DNA of 64,000 nucleotides from Candidatus Fusicatenibacter intestinigallinarum (GTDB lineage: Bacteria; Bacillota; Clostridia; Lachnospirales; Lachnospiraceae). Under the pieces are notes generated by a model that saw nothing but the letters and a program-made list of their open reading frames with translations, did no database searches and was not told the origin of the DNA. This document shows positions 30,141 through 37,537 of this stretch, in pieces (within the stretch, counting starts at the first letter, position 1; each line of letters begins with the position of its first letter). The stretch spans positions 32,916-96,915 of the forward strand of contig DWWU01000030.1 in the NCBI GenBank assembly GCA_019119555.1. The letters are read 5' to 3'. Position numbers and translations under genes: made by a program.

Positions 30141-30212
30141 GGTTCGTTGGTCAAGCGGTTAAGACGCCGCCCTCTCACGGCGGAAACAGGGGTTCGATTC
30201 CCCTACGAACTG
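30141..30212 (+). tRNA. tRNA-Glu (anticodon CTC)
   Basis: 72 bases. Acceptor stem GGTTCGT/ACGAACT, with a G-U last pair and discriminator G, D-arm GGTCAAGCGGTTAAGAC, anticodon stem CCGCC/GGCGG with loop CTCTCAC, T-arm CAGGGGTTCGATTCCCCT. CTC reads GAG. CCA not encoded. Confidence 0.95.
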
Positions 30213-30215
30213 TAT

Positions 30216-30245
30216 GCTGTCAGAAATTTTCTGGCAGCTTTTTTA
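30216..30245 (+). terminator. Terminator after tRNA-Glu
   Basis: Stem GCTGTCAGAAA / TTTTCTGGCAGC followed by six T, starting 4 bases after the tRNA. Confidence 0.85.
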
Positions 30246-30264
30246 TATAGCAGGAAACTGCGCT

Positions 30265-30380
30265 CCCTGTTATATAAAAACGCTCCGCGGGATGCGCACT
30301 CGCGCGAAGCAGAAATCTGTCGCTAAAGCGACCGCGCTCGGCACGAGAGTTCCGCGAGCGGAACTCCTTGTTCTCCGCGC
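30265..30380. repeat. GC-rich candidate repeat beside tRNA-Glu
   Basis: Sequence unlike its surroundings, with strings such as GATGCGCACTCGCGCGAAGC, a TCGCTAAAGCGA hairpin and a perfect GAGTTCCGC-GA-GCGGAACTC stem. Open in all senses but not protein-like. Similar GC-rich segments are, to my memory, common between genes in Lachnospiraceae; one copy here cannot prove a repeat. Confidence 0.4.
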
Positions 30381-30393
30381 ACAGAAGAATCAT

Positions 30394-30454
30394 AAAGAGC
30401 AGCCTGGAAACATCGGCTTTTCCATTCCCGCCGTATTTCCAGGCTGCTCTTTTT
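30394..30454. terminator. Bidirectional terminator near pepT 3' end
   Basis: AAAGAGCAGCCTGGAAA pairs perfectly with TTTCCAGGCTGCTCTTT across a 25-base loop; T-run on the plus strand and A-run on the other side. It closes the pepT transcript on the minus strand. Confidence 0.85.
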
Positions 30455-30455
30455 C

Positions 30456-30483
30456 ATAACAATTCAGCCAGCTGAACTGCTGC
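30456..30483. repeat. Dispersed palindromic repeat, 28-bp short form
   Basis: ATAACAATTCAGC-CA-GCTGAACTGCTGC. Located between the pepT stop codon (20 bases away) and its terminator. Confidence 0.75.
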
Positions 30484-30503
30484 CTTTTTCTCTTTTCTCT
30501 TTT

Positions 30504-31727
30504 TTATACTCTTTCTCCGTACAATTTTACCAGTTCCAACAGAAGCTCTACTGTCAGATCCATCCCCTCTGCGGTAATATGCTCATAGGGACCATGATAC
30601 GCATATCCCCCTGTTCCAAGATTGGGACAGGGCAGGCCCATATAGCTGAGTCTGGCTCCGTCGGTTCCTCCCCGGATCGGGACAACCTTCGGTTCTATCC
30701 CGGCTCTTCTGGCCGCTTCCTGCGCATTCTCAATCAGGTGGAAGCATGGACGGATTTTTTCCGCCATATTCCGATACTGCTCTCTGATCTCCAGAGCGAC
30801 CGTTCCCTCTCCGTACTTCCGGTTCATTTCGTCAGCAATGTGACGGAGAAGCGCTTCTTTTTCCGCAAATTTATCCGCGTCGTGATCACGGATGATATAT
30901 TCCATTTCCGCCCGAGCAACATCGCCGCTCATACCGGTCAGGTGGAAGAATCCTTCATAGCCCTCCGTATATCTGGGGTTCTCCTGCTCCGGCAGCATGC
31001 ACTGGATTTCACAGGCCACCTGCGCGGCATTGATCATTGTGTCTTTGGAGCTGCCCGGATGAACGTTAAATCCTGTGATTGTTATTTTTGCGCCGGCTGC
31101 ATTGAAATTTTCATACTCGATTTCCCCCTCCGGTCCGCCGTCTACCGTATAGGCAAACTCCGCGTCAAAGCCCGGAACATCAAAGAAATCCGCTCCCTGG
31201 CCGACTTCCTCATCCGGTGTAAATCCGATGGAAATCTGTCCGTGAGGAATTCCCTGCCGTTCCAGCTCTTCCGCCATCGTCATGATCTCCGCAATCCCCG
31301 CCTTGTCGTCCGCACCGAGAATCGTCGTGCCGTCGCTTGTAATCAGCGTACGTCCTTTCAGCCCGGATAGATGCGGAAACACGGAATTCTCCAGCGTCCT
31401 TCCGCTGGTTCCCAACGCCAGATCTTCCCCGTCATACTCCGGATGAATCACCGGAACCACAGGATGATCCGCGAAATCGGAGACGGTATCCATATGCGCG
31501 ATAAATCCAAGCCGGGTGCTGTCTTCATAACCGGCACTGGCCGGAAGCTTTCCATAGACATAACAGTGGTCGTCCACCCGCACATCCACGGCGCCCAACG
31601 TCTTCAGTTCCTCCGCCAGACGCGTGGCAAGCTCAAACTGACACTGACTTGTGGGATGCGTTTCGCTGTTCTCATCACTGGGCGTCGCAATTTTCACATA
31701 TTCGATCAGCCGTTCGTAAGCCTTCAT
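30504..31727 (-). CDS. pepT: Peptidase T (tripeptide aminopeptidase)
   Basis: Zinc tripeptidase of family M20B, removing N-terminal residues from tripeptides in the cytoplasm. 407 residues, full length. Metal site motifs: FIAHMDTVSDF (His, Asp), GADDKAGIAEIMTM, TPDEEVGQGAD (catalytic and ligand Glu) and VPIRGGTDGARLSYMGL near the C-terminus. The start codon overlaps the copZ stop codon as ATGA, so translation is coupled to a copper chaperone gene, which has no obvious metabolic reason. Third gene of csoR-copZ-pepT. Confidence 0.95.
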   Translation of the reverse strand: MKAYERLIEYVKIATPSDENSETHPTSQCQFELATRLAEELKTLGAVDVRVDDHCYVYGKLPASAGYEDSTRLGFIAHMDTVSDFADHPVVPVIHPEYDGEDLALGTSGRTLENSVFPHLSGLKGRTLITSDGTTILGADDKAGIAEIMTMAEELERQGIPHGQISIGFTPDEEVGQGADFFDVPGFDAEFAYTVDGGPEGEIEYENFNAAGAKITITGFNVHPGSSKDTMINAAQVACEIQCMLPEQENPRYTEGYEGFFHLTGMSGDVARAEMEYIIRDHDADKFAEKEALLRHIADEMNRKYGEGTVALEIREQYRNMAEKIRPCFHLIENAQEAARRAGIEPKVVPIRGGTDGARLSYMGLPCPNLGTGGYAYHGPYEHITAEGMDLTVELLLELVKLYGERV

Positions 31728-31918
31728 GCCTCGCTTACCTCAAATCCCAGATCATCCAGGATCTCTTTCGCCTTTGCAACGCAGTTTTCGCAGCCGTTTA
31801 CGGTTACGGTCTTGTCCGCCAGGCAGACATTCACGTCCAGCTCCGCCTTTGCCATTGCTTTCTCAATTCTCTCCACACATTTCTCACAGTGCATATCCGT
31901 TTTTAATACTTTCGCCAT
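31724..31918 (-). CDS. copZ: Small HMA-domain copper chaperone-like protein
   Basis: 64 residues, a single heavy-metal-associated ferredoxin-like fold. The metal-binding MHCEKC motif follows the first strand, and a second pair GCENC lies in the middle, which is not usual for CopZ. Expected to carry Cu(I) to the CopA ATPase encoded at 17540-20227. The stop codon overlaps the pepT start codon (ATGA). GAGGAAACAG ribosome site before the ATG. Separated from csoR by 96 bases that contain a long-form dispersed repeat. Confidence 0.88.
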   Translation of the reverse strand: MAKVLKTDMHCEKCVERIEKAMAKAELDVNVCLADKTVTVNGCENCVAKAKEILDDLGFEVSEA

Positions 31919-31934
31919 TTCTGTTTCCTCCTTT

Positions 31935-32003
31935 ATTACAGTTCATTCAGGCCTGTGCATTCGCTGCACAGACCGCAGGAAAGCATACTGCCTGTGGGCA
32001 TCC
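31935..32003. repeat. Dispersed palindromic repeat, long form
   Basis: TTACAGTTCATTCAGG, then CCTGTGCATTCGCTGCACAG, linker CCGCAGGAAAGCATACTG and CCTGTGGGCATCCG. Fills most of the csoR-copZ gap, thus inside the operon transcript. Confidence 0.75.
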
Positions 32004-32014
32004 GAACAGCCGCG

Positions 32015-32326
32015 CTACTTCATCAGCTTCTGGATCGTTCGGCAAAGTTCGTCCACCGCATCCTCCTGACCTTCGCGGATGTCCTCCACCACGCAGGTCT
32101 TGATATGATTCGACAAAAGAACCTTGTTGAAGCTGTTCAGCGCGGACTGTATCGCCGACACCTGGGTCAGAATATCCACGCAGTACCGATCCTGCTCCAC
32201 CATTTCCTGTACTCCCCGTACCTGGCCTTCGATCCGTTTCAGCCGATGGATCAGATCCTTGTATTCCTTTTCGTTGCGTATTTTTTTTCTCTCACAGTTT
32301 CCGCAGCAATTTCCGCACTGACTCAT
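32015..32326 (-). CDS. csoR: CsoR-family copper-sensing repressor
   Basis: 103 residues of the all-helical DUF156 family, a DNA-binding repressor that releases its operators on binding Cu(I). The copper ligands Cys-His-Cys are visible as DRYCVDILTQ and NHIKTCV, in the expected spacing. The N-terminus adds a Cys-rich stretch MSQCGNCCGNCERKK not needed for the fold. The ATG at 32326 has AGGAGGAATAGA upstream; nine further upstream codons lie over the operator and were excluded. First gene of csoR-copZ-pepT, probably autoregulated by the palindrome at 32345-32361. Confidence 0.93.
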   Translation of the reverse strand: MSQCGNCCGNCERKKIRNEKEYKDLIHRLKRIEGQVRGVQEMVEQDRYCVDILTQVSAIQSALNSFNKVLLSNHIKTCVVEDIREGQEDAVDELCRTIQKLMK

Positions 32327-32344
32327 TCTATTCCTCCTGTTCAG

Positions 32345-32361
32345 ATACCCCATCCGGGTAT
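32345..32361 (-). promoter_or_regulatory. CsoR-type operator of csoR-copZ-pepT
   Basis: ATACCC-CATCC-GGGTAT, a palindrome of the same type as the copA operator, between the -10 box and the csoR start codon. Confidence 0.85.
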
Positions 32362-32367
32362 ACTGTC

Positions 32368-32396
32368 ATCTTACCCTTCTTTGCTTCATTTGTCAA
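32368..32396 (-). promoter_or_regulatory. Predicted promoter of csoR-copZ-pepT
   Basis: Minus strand TTGACA, 17-base spacer, TAAGAT. The -35 box overlaps the 3' end of the ureohydrolase gene. Confidence 0.85.
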
Positions 32397-33120
32397 GCCA
32401 AAAACTCATCAGAATCCGGTTTACATCCATGCTCCGGGCGATCTCCCGCTCCTTTGCCCGTACCGGATCCGGCTCCCCGCACAGATCCACGCCTGTCGTC
32501 TCCCCCTGAGATCTGAACCAGCCGAGGATCCCGGTCATCTCTTCCAGACGCATAGTCCCCTGATCCCAGTTGGTACTGCACACCTGCGGAGAGAACACAT
32601 CCTTATCCACCGAAAAGTAAACCGGAAAATCCGCATGGAAGCCGGAAAGCTTTTTCTTCCAGCTTCCGTCTTCCAGTTCTTCCATGGAAATCCACGAGAC
32701 ACGCCCCCTGTATTCCATCGAAATCTGTTCCAGGGCCTCCAGCGGCGGTCCGATCAGAAACGTCTGGCGTACCCCGGGAACGTCACGCAGCGTATCCGCA
32801 AGCCAGGAACCGCAGGACAGAATCGGAAGCAGCGCAGGGGGCTGCATGTCCGTGTGATGATCCAGCACAACCAGGGAAACGTCCCTGGCGAGCTCCCCGA
32901 GAAACAGCTTGCTCATATAATGATAATTTCCGGAATCCATCAGATGAATTCCTCCCTCTGGAACTTTCCTCAGCATCTCCCTCAGTTTCTTTTCCGTTTC
33001 CGGATCGCAGTAGCAGTCCGTGCCCTGCATCCGGGAAAGATCCAGATATTCCTGCGCTTCCGCCCGAAGAGTCTCCTGGTTTCTGTAAATTCCTGTGAAA
33101 TCCAAAATTGTACGCCTCAT
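32386..33120 (-). CDS. Divergent ureohydrolase (arginase/agmatinase-like)
   Basis: 244 residues, shorter than most arginases (about 300). The metal-binding pattern survives in altered form: SGNYHYMS in the place of GGDHS, VVLDHHTDMQP for DAHxD, and FSVDKDVFSPQ for SxDxDxxDP. The manganese ligands therefore appear kept, whereas the substrate-binding parts are not recognisable, so the substrate is unknown. Ribosome site AGGAGGAAGT. Stands alone upstream of the csoR promoter. Confidence 0.75.
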   Translation of the reverse strand: MRRTILDFTGIYRNQETLRAEAQEYLDLSRMQGTDCYCDPETEKKLREMLRKVPEGGIHLMDSGNYHYMSKLFLGELARDVSLVVLDHHTDMQPPALLPILSCGSWLADTLRDVPGVRQTFLIGPPLEALEQISMEYRGRVSWISMEELEDGSWKKKLSGFHADFPVYFSVDKDVFSPQVCSTNWDQGTMRLEEMTGILGWFRSQGETTGVDLCGEPDPVRAKEREIARSMDVNRILMSFWLDK

Positions 33121-33171
33121 ACTTCCTCCTGTCTAGCAAAAAAACTGTAGCTGTTCCTCCTATGCTGTTTT

Positions 33172-33199
33172 GTAACAGTCCAGCCAGCTGCACCGTTAC
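33172..33199. repeat. Dispersed palindromic repeat, 28-bp short form
   Basis: GTAACAGTCCAGC-CA-GCTGCACCGTTAC, ending at the base directly next to the stop codon of the permease gene. Confidence 0.78.
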
Positions 33200-34066
33200 C
33201 TATTTTTTCAGAGGATTCAGCTTTTTTCCGGCTGCAACAAGAAACAGCGCCGCCAGCAGAAGCTGCGCCGCCACGCTGACCGGCACAAGATTCTGTACAA
33301 GCCAGTCACCCTCATAATTTCCGAACAGGCTACACAGAAGCATCATCTCTCTGCCGCTTCCCAGCTGATGACTCAGCATTCCGAAGAAAGTCAGAAACGG
33401 ATTCAGCAGAAACAGATAGACTGCTGCTCCCACATCCGGATTTATTACTCCCTGCCCCCGAAGCGTCTGGAGATAGTAATCCATCGCCACGGCGGCAATG
33501 GTTCCCACAACAAAAAGCATAACAATCAGATAAGTCATCAGCGTTGCAATCGTCGTCCGCTTAAACGCCACGGAGCAGAAAATGCCGATACTCCCGATAA
33601 AAATGCCTGACACAAGAAGAAGCAGCACAAGCGTCAGCAGGTCTGTCAGCCCCACTCCTCCGAACACAGTGATCAGCGCAAGCGCAGGCATTGCAGAAAA
33701 AGCAATCACAAAAATAATGCTCAGAGAGGCCTCCAGTTTCCCGATGATGATTTTCCACGGATTCAGATGCGTGGTCAGCAGCAGATCCAGCGTGCGCTTC
33801 TCCCGCTCCAGGGAGACGGACGCCCCTGCAATGACCGGCACAGTCAGCAGGAGAAGGAAAAACAGCAGATAGGCCATCATCATATAACACCGCATCGGCA
33901 TTGTATAACTGAGCGGCGTCATATATCCCCGCACACTGCTTTCGCCAAAAAAGCAGATCAGCGCAATTGCGCCGAGAAGCAGATTGCACCCGAACACAAT
34001 CCAGGAGATACGGATCGATCTGGTATTCCTCTTGATTTCTTTTTCAAATACCGGATTTCTGTTCAT
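33200..34066 (-). CDS. ABC-2 type exporter permease
   Basis: 288 residues with about six hydrophobic segments, for example IVFGCNLLLGAIALICFF near the N-terminus and YLIVMLFVVGTIAAVAM about two thirds in. The segment SLEREKRTLDLLLTTHL is a typical cytoplasmic coupling motif of ABC-2 exporters that partner a stand-alone ATPase. It overlaps the upstream ATPase gene by 4 bases and is the last gene of the VanRS-like unit. Substrate unknown; export or self-protection against an envelope-acting compound is the usual role for such modules. Confidence 0.87.
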   Translation of the reverse strand: MNRNPVFEKEIKRNTRSIRISWIVFGCNLLLGAIALICFFGESSVRGYMTPLSYTMPMRCYMMMAYLLFFLLLLTVPVIAGASVSLEREKRTLDLLLTTHLNPWKIIIGKLEASLSIIFVIAFSAMPALALITVFGGVGLTDLLTLVLLLLVSGIFIGSIGIFCSVAFKRTTIATLMTYLIVMLFVVGTIAAVAMDYYLQTLRGQGVINPDVGAAVYLFLLNPFLTFFGMLSHQLGSGREMMLLCSLFGNYEGDWLVQNLVPVSVAAQLLLAALFLVAAGKKLNPLKK

Positions 34067-35004
34067 ACTTCCTCTCCTTCCCGGACACCGCCTGTCAGAT
34101 GGAAAAACAGAGATTCGAGACTGTTGTGCTCCCTCGCAAAGGCAACCACCAGAATTCCCGCATCCACCAGTTCTCTCAGCAGCCGGGCCTCTTCCTCACG
34201 GCTTCCGGAAAACCATGCGGCAATTTTGTTTTCCTCCACGGAGATCCGCTCCACCTGAGGGTTGGCCCGGATCAGCCGCACCGCCTGTTTTATCTTATTC
34301 AGCACCGTAATTCTCAGCGGATTCGAGCTGTCAATGGAGAGCATAATATGGTCAATTTTTCCCTGCAGCACCATTTTCCCCTGATTGATAATTCCGATGC
34401 TGGTACACATATCCGACAATTCAGACAGAATATGCGAGCTGATCAGAATGGTATAGCCCTCTTTCTGCAGTTGCTGAAGCAAGAGCTGAAATTCCTTTCT
34501 GGTCCGCGGATCCAGGCCGGAATTCGGCTCGTCCAGGACGAGAAGCTTCGGCTGATTCAGCAGCGCCCTGGCAAGGCAGAGCCTTTGCTGCATTCCCCGC
34601 GACATCTCATCCACAAAGACCTCCTCCATGCCTCTGAGATTCACCAGTTCCAGTACTTCATAGCTGCGCACAGTACCTGCTTTCTGATAAATTCCATAGG
34701 CAGCCGCAAAAAATTCCAGATATTCAATCACCGTCAGATTCTCATACAGCCCGAAAAAATCCGGTACAAATCCGATCATGCTTTTCTGCAGTTTCATATC
34801 CTTCGTGGTCCTCTGTCCGTCCAGCCAGATTTCTCCGGAGTCGGGTTTCAGAAGCCCGGTGATAATCCGGAGCGTCGTGGTCTTCCCCGCTCCGTTTGGC
34901 CCTACAAATCCATACAGCTCTCCTTTTTCCACTTCCATGTCCAGACCGTCCAGCGCATTTTCTTTTCGATTGTATCTTTTATAAAGCTTCTCTATCCGGA
35001 GCAT
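34063..35004 (-). CDS. ABC exporter ATP-binding protein
   Basis: 313 residues. Walker A GPNGAGKTT, signature in DEMSRGMQQRLCLARAL, Walker B LLVLDEPNSGLDPRT and the switch His in SSHILSELS. The C-terminal extension of about 90 residues is typical of CcmA/NatA-type exporter ATPases. Overlaps the permease by 4 bases and follows the 827-residue membrane protein by 49 bases. Good AAGGAAAA site before the ATG. Confidence 0.92.
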   Translation of the reverse strand: MLRIEKLYKRYNRKENALDGLDMEVEKGELYGFVGPNGAGKTTTLRIITGLLKPDSGEIWLDGQRTTKDMKLQKSMIGFVPDFFGLYENLTVIEYLEFFAAAYGIYQKAGTVRSYEVLELVNLRGMEEVFVDEMSRGMQQRLCLARALLNQPKLLVLDEPNSGLDPRTRKEFQLLLQQLQKEGYTILISSHILSELSDMCTSIGIINQGKMVLQGKIDHIMLSIDSSNPLRITVLNKIKQAVRLIRANPQVERISVEENKIAAWFSGSREEEARLLRELVDAGILVVAFAREHNSLESLFFHLTGGVREGEEV

Positions 35005-35053
35005 TTTCCTTCCTTTCTTTCAGTCTCATGGTTCCCCGTCTGCCGCCGGCGGA

Positions 35054-37537
35054 TTATCCCTGCAGGTTCCCGTGGTTGTCCGCACCCACTGCCGTTACAA
35101 TCAGATCCGGCATCTGATAGCTTCGCATCTTCTGGTAATACTCCGAAGAAAGATTTTCTTCCGACAACGAATACCGGATTTTCAGCTGATTTCCGTTTCT
35201 CAGATACGGGGACGGAATTCCTTTCTCCACAGAGCTGTCCGTCAGCTCCCAGTTTTCCAGTTCCTCATAGGCTCCCGTGCCATAATTATAAACTTCAATT
35301 TTTCCATCGAAAGCCGCCCAGTCTTCCATCAGAACCTCCGGCTGCTCAAACCGTACGTCAACAATCAGATCCTTCTGAAGCGACAGTACTCCCTCCGGAT
35401 CCTCCATCATCGTCCGGATATACTCCAGATTGCTGCTGATCATCTCGCTCTCCATGTTTTTCACGATCTCCGGGTCAACAAAGATTTCCTGCAGCAGCAT
35501 TGCAAAGCACCGCTCCCACAGATGCGCTTCTTCATACACTGCGTTCAGAAAATAAGTCACTTCCAGCTCCTGCCCGTCCATGATCAGGCTGTCGGGATAC
35601 TTACTGTAGGAAAACGCATCCTGATCCGTGGAATAGTACTGCTGGGCATAAGGACAGGAAAGGACACCGTCTGCATTCAGACAGGTAACGGAAGCATTGG
35701 CCTTGTAGAGGACGGTTCCGCAGGTTTCATAACCGGAATACAGCTGAAAAGTCTCCTCTTTGTCGGTGACTTCCGCCAGCAGTATGCTGTCGGCCACCCG
35801 GTTCAGGCTTCCCAGATTCAGTTGTGATGCAAAATCCCTTGTCCTGTTTCCTTCGCCAAACTGCAGGCGCAGCCACTCGTCGCCGCCCCTGACGCTCGTC
35901 GTCTCCAGTCCGCTTACCTCCAGTGTTTCGCCCGCCTTCAGGTCGCCCACGTATGCCATATGACCGGGAAGCATCAGAACACAGTCTTTCAACGTGTATG
36001 CCGTCTGGTTGGAAATCGTTCCGCTGACTTTTTTATCCTCCCAGACCAGATCGCTGACCAGCCCGTCGGTATCCATTGTGTTCTCCCTGAAAAGCGTAAA
36101 TGCATTGAGGGCAAAAGAAGGCTGATTGGAAATCGTAATTTTATTTTTTCCTTCCCCATAGAACAGCCGGATCTGTTCAAATCCTTCTGCCGCTGTTCCC
36201 TGTGTCTCCGCCGAGTAGACATTCTGCGAACTTCCCGGCGTCATCCGGTAGGCAGAATCCAGATAAATCGTGTACCCATCGTTATAAGGAGCCTGCACCT
36301 CAAAATCCAGCGTTTCCTCCAGAACTGATCCGCTCTGACTCAGCACATTCCGGTAGACAATGACCGGCGCTCCCATGGATGTGGCATGCCCAAGCACACA
36401 GATCAGAAGCACAAACACCACAGACAGACTGCAGATTCCCGTCCACAGATAGTATCTTTTGTGTTTCTTTTTCAGCAGCAGATAGAGTGCCGGCCCCGCC
36501 AGAACCGCGTATCCGGCAATCAATACAAGAAACAGGATGCTGGAGGGCTGTTTCCGTATCGCTTTTTCCTCCAGCAGGAACGCGTTATCGAAACTTTCTA
36601 TATAACTGTCGCTCCTCACGGAAATCAGGTTGGAAACCACCTCCTCCGTCAGCAGAAGCTGAAGGATTTTTTCAGGATTTTCCCGAAAAATCTGTTTCAG
36701 AACAGCGCCCGCCTCTCCGGCCTCCTCCCCGATGTCAGAAAACATGTTTTCAAAATCAATGGCCACACCGCCGCCGGCCTCCCATCGCTCCAGATTCCGC
36801 AGCTGATTTTCTTCCAGTGCGCCCCGGCTGTAATCCAGCAGGATCAGAACATCCGGCGCTCCTGCTTCCGCCATCGCGGCAGTCAGATCCTCCGGCCGGA
36901 TGCTGACCGCCCGGATCACATATCCCTGGTTTCCCACCTCTGTTCCGCTGATTCCGGATGCATACTGTTCTTCCGTCTCCAGCACACCCACGGTCACTTC
37001 GTTGCGGAAAAGATTTTCCGTGGAAATGCTCTCCTTCTTTTCATAGACCTTTGTTCCGCTCTGATCTTCCAGCGAGACAATGACCGTCGTCGCATTGTAA
37101 TCGATCAGCGCCACAGTCAGTTCCTTTCTGACCGTCCCGTTCTTTGGAAGATCCACCGGAAGTTCATAGGTATACGTCTGACTGCGCTCCGAAACCGCGG
37201 AACGCACCCCAACAAACAATTGTTCCAGAAAACGGGACGGGACATCTCCCACAGCATCCGACGTCATAGGGATACAAAGCTTCAGAGTCCCATGAAACTC
37301 AGAGCCGTTGTTAACGACCGTAACCGCTGCCGGCACTTCACTGCTGCCTCTGCTCATCCCTTTCCACCCGTACTCCACGATGATCTCAAACTGCCCCGGC
37401 ATCAGAGTATTTCCGGAACGGCCTGCCGCAGGCATTCTCTCATAACCATAAACTGCTGCCGGAAATCTTCCCAGCAGCAGAAGCATACACAGCAGCGCCG
37501 TCCAGTATATCTTTCTGTTTTTCAGAATTTTTTTCAT
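35054..37537 (-). CDS. Large exported membrane protein in a VanRS-ABC unit
   Basis: 827 residues, not assigned to a family I know. An N-terminal signal or anchor segment (WTALLCMLLLLGRFPAAVYG) is followed by an outside domain of about 300 residues containing a Rossmann-like PDVLILLDYSRGALE stretch. Two close membrane helices in the middle (ILFLVLIAGYAVLAGPALYLL and CSLSVVFVLLICVLG) flank the positively charged KKKHKRYY. A second long region of about 430 residues, rich in beta strands, follows; by topology it should also face outward. The start overlaps the kinase gene by 4 bases. It probably works with the ABC exporter as a ligand-binding or force-coupling part. Confidence 0.7.
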   Translation of the reverse strand: MKKILKNRKIYWTALLCMLLLLGRFPAAVYGYERMPAAGRSGNTLMPGQFEIIVEYGWKGMSRGSSEVPAAVTVVNNGSEFHGTLKLCIPMTSDAVGDVPSRFLEQLFVGVRSAVSERSQTYTYELPVDLPKNGTVRKELTVALIDYNATTVIVSLEDQSGTKVYEKKESISTENLFRNEVTVGVLETEEQYASGISGTEVGNQGYVIRAVSIRPEDLTAAMAEAGAPDVLILLDYSRGALEENQLRNLERWEAGGGVAIDFENMFSDIGEEAGEAGAVLKQIFRENPEKILQLLLTEEVVSNLISVRSDSYIESFDNAFLLEEKAIRKQPSSILFLVLIAGYAVLAGPALYLLLKKKHKRYYLWTGICSLSVVFVLLICVLGHATSMGAPVIVYRNVLSQSGSVLEETLDFEVQAPYNDGYTIYLDSAYRMTPGSSQNVYSAETQGTAAEGFEQIRLFYGEGKNKITISNQPSFALNAFTLFRENTMDTDGLVSDLVWEDKKVSGTISNQTAYTLKDCVLMLPGHMAYVGDLKAGETLEVSGLETTSVRGGDEWLRLQFGEGNRTRDFASQLNLGSLNRVADSILLAEVTDKEETFQLYSGYETCGTVLYKANASVTCLNADGVLSCPYAQQYYSTDQDAFSYSKYPDSLIMDGQELEVTYFLNAVYEEAHLWERCFAMLLQEIFVDPEIVKNMESEMISSNLEYIRTMMEDPEGVLSLQKDLIVDVRFEQPEVLMEDWAAFDGKIEVYNYGTGAYEELENWELTDSSVEKGIPSPYLRNGNQLKIRYSLSEENLSSEYYQKMRSYQMPDLIVTAVGADNHGNLQG

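Noticed and set aside
30214..30459. 81-residue ORF after tRNA-Glu
   Set aside because: Starts at the tRNA end and runs through two hairpin terminators and a GC-rich block; no ribosome site.
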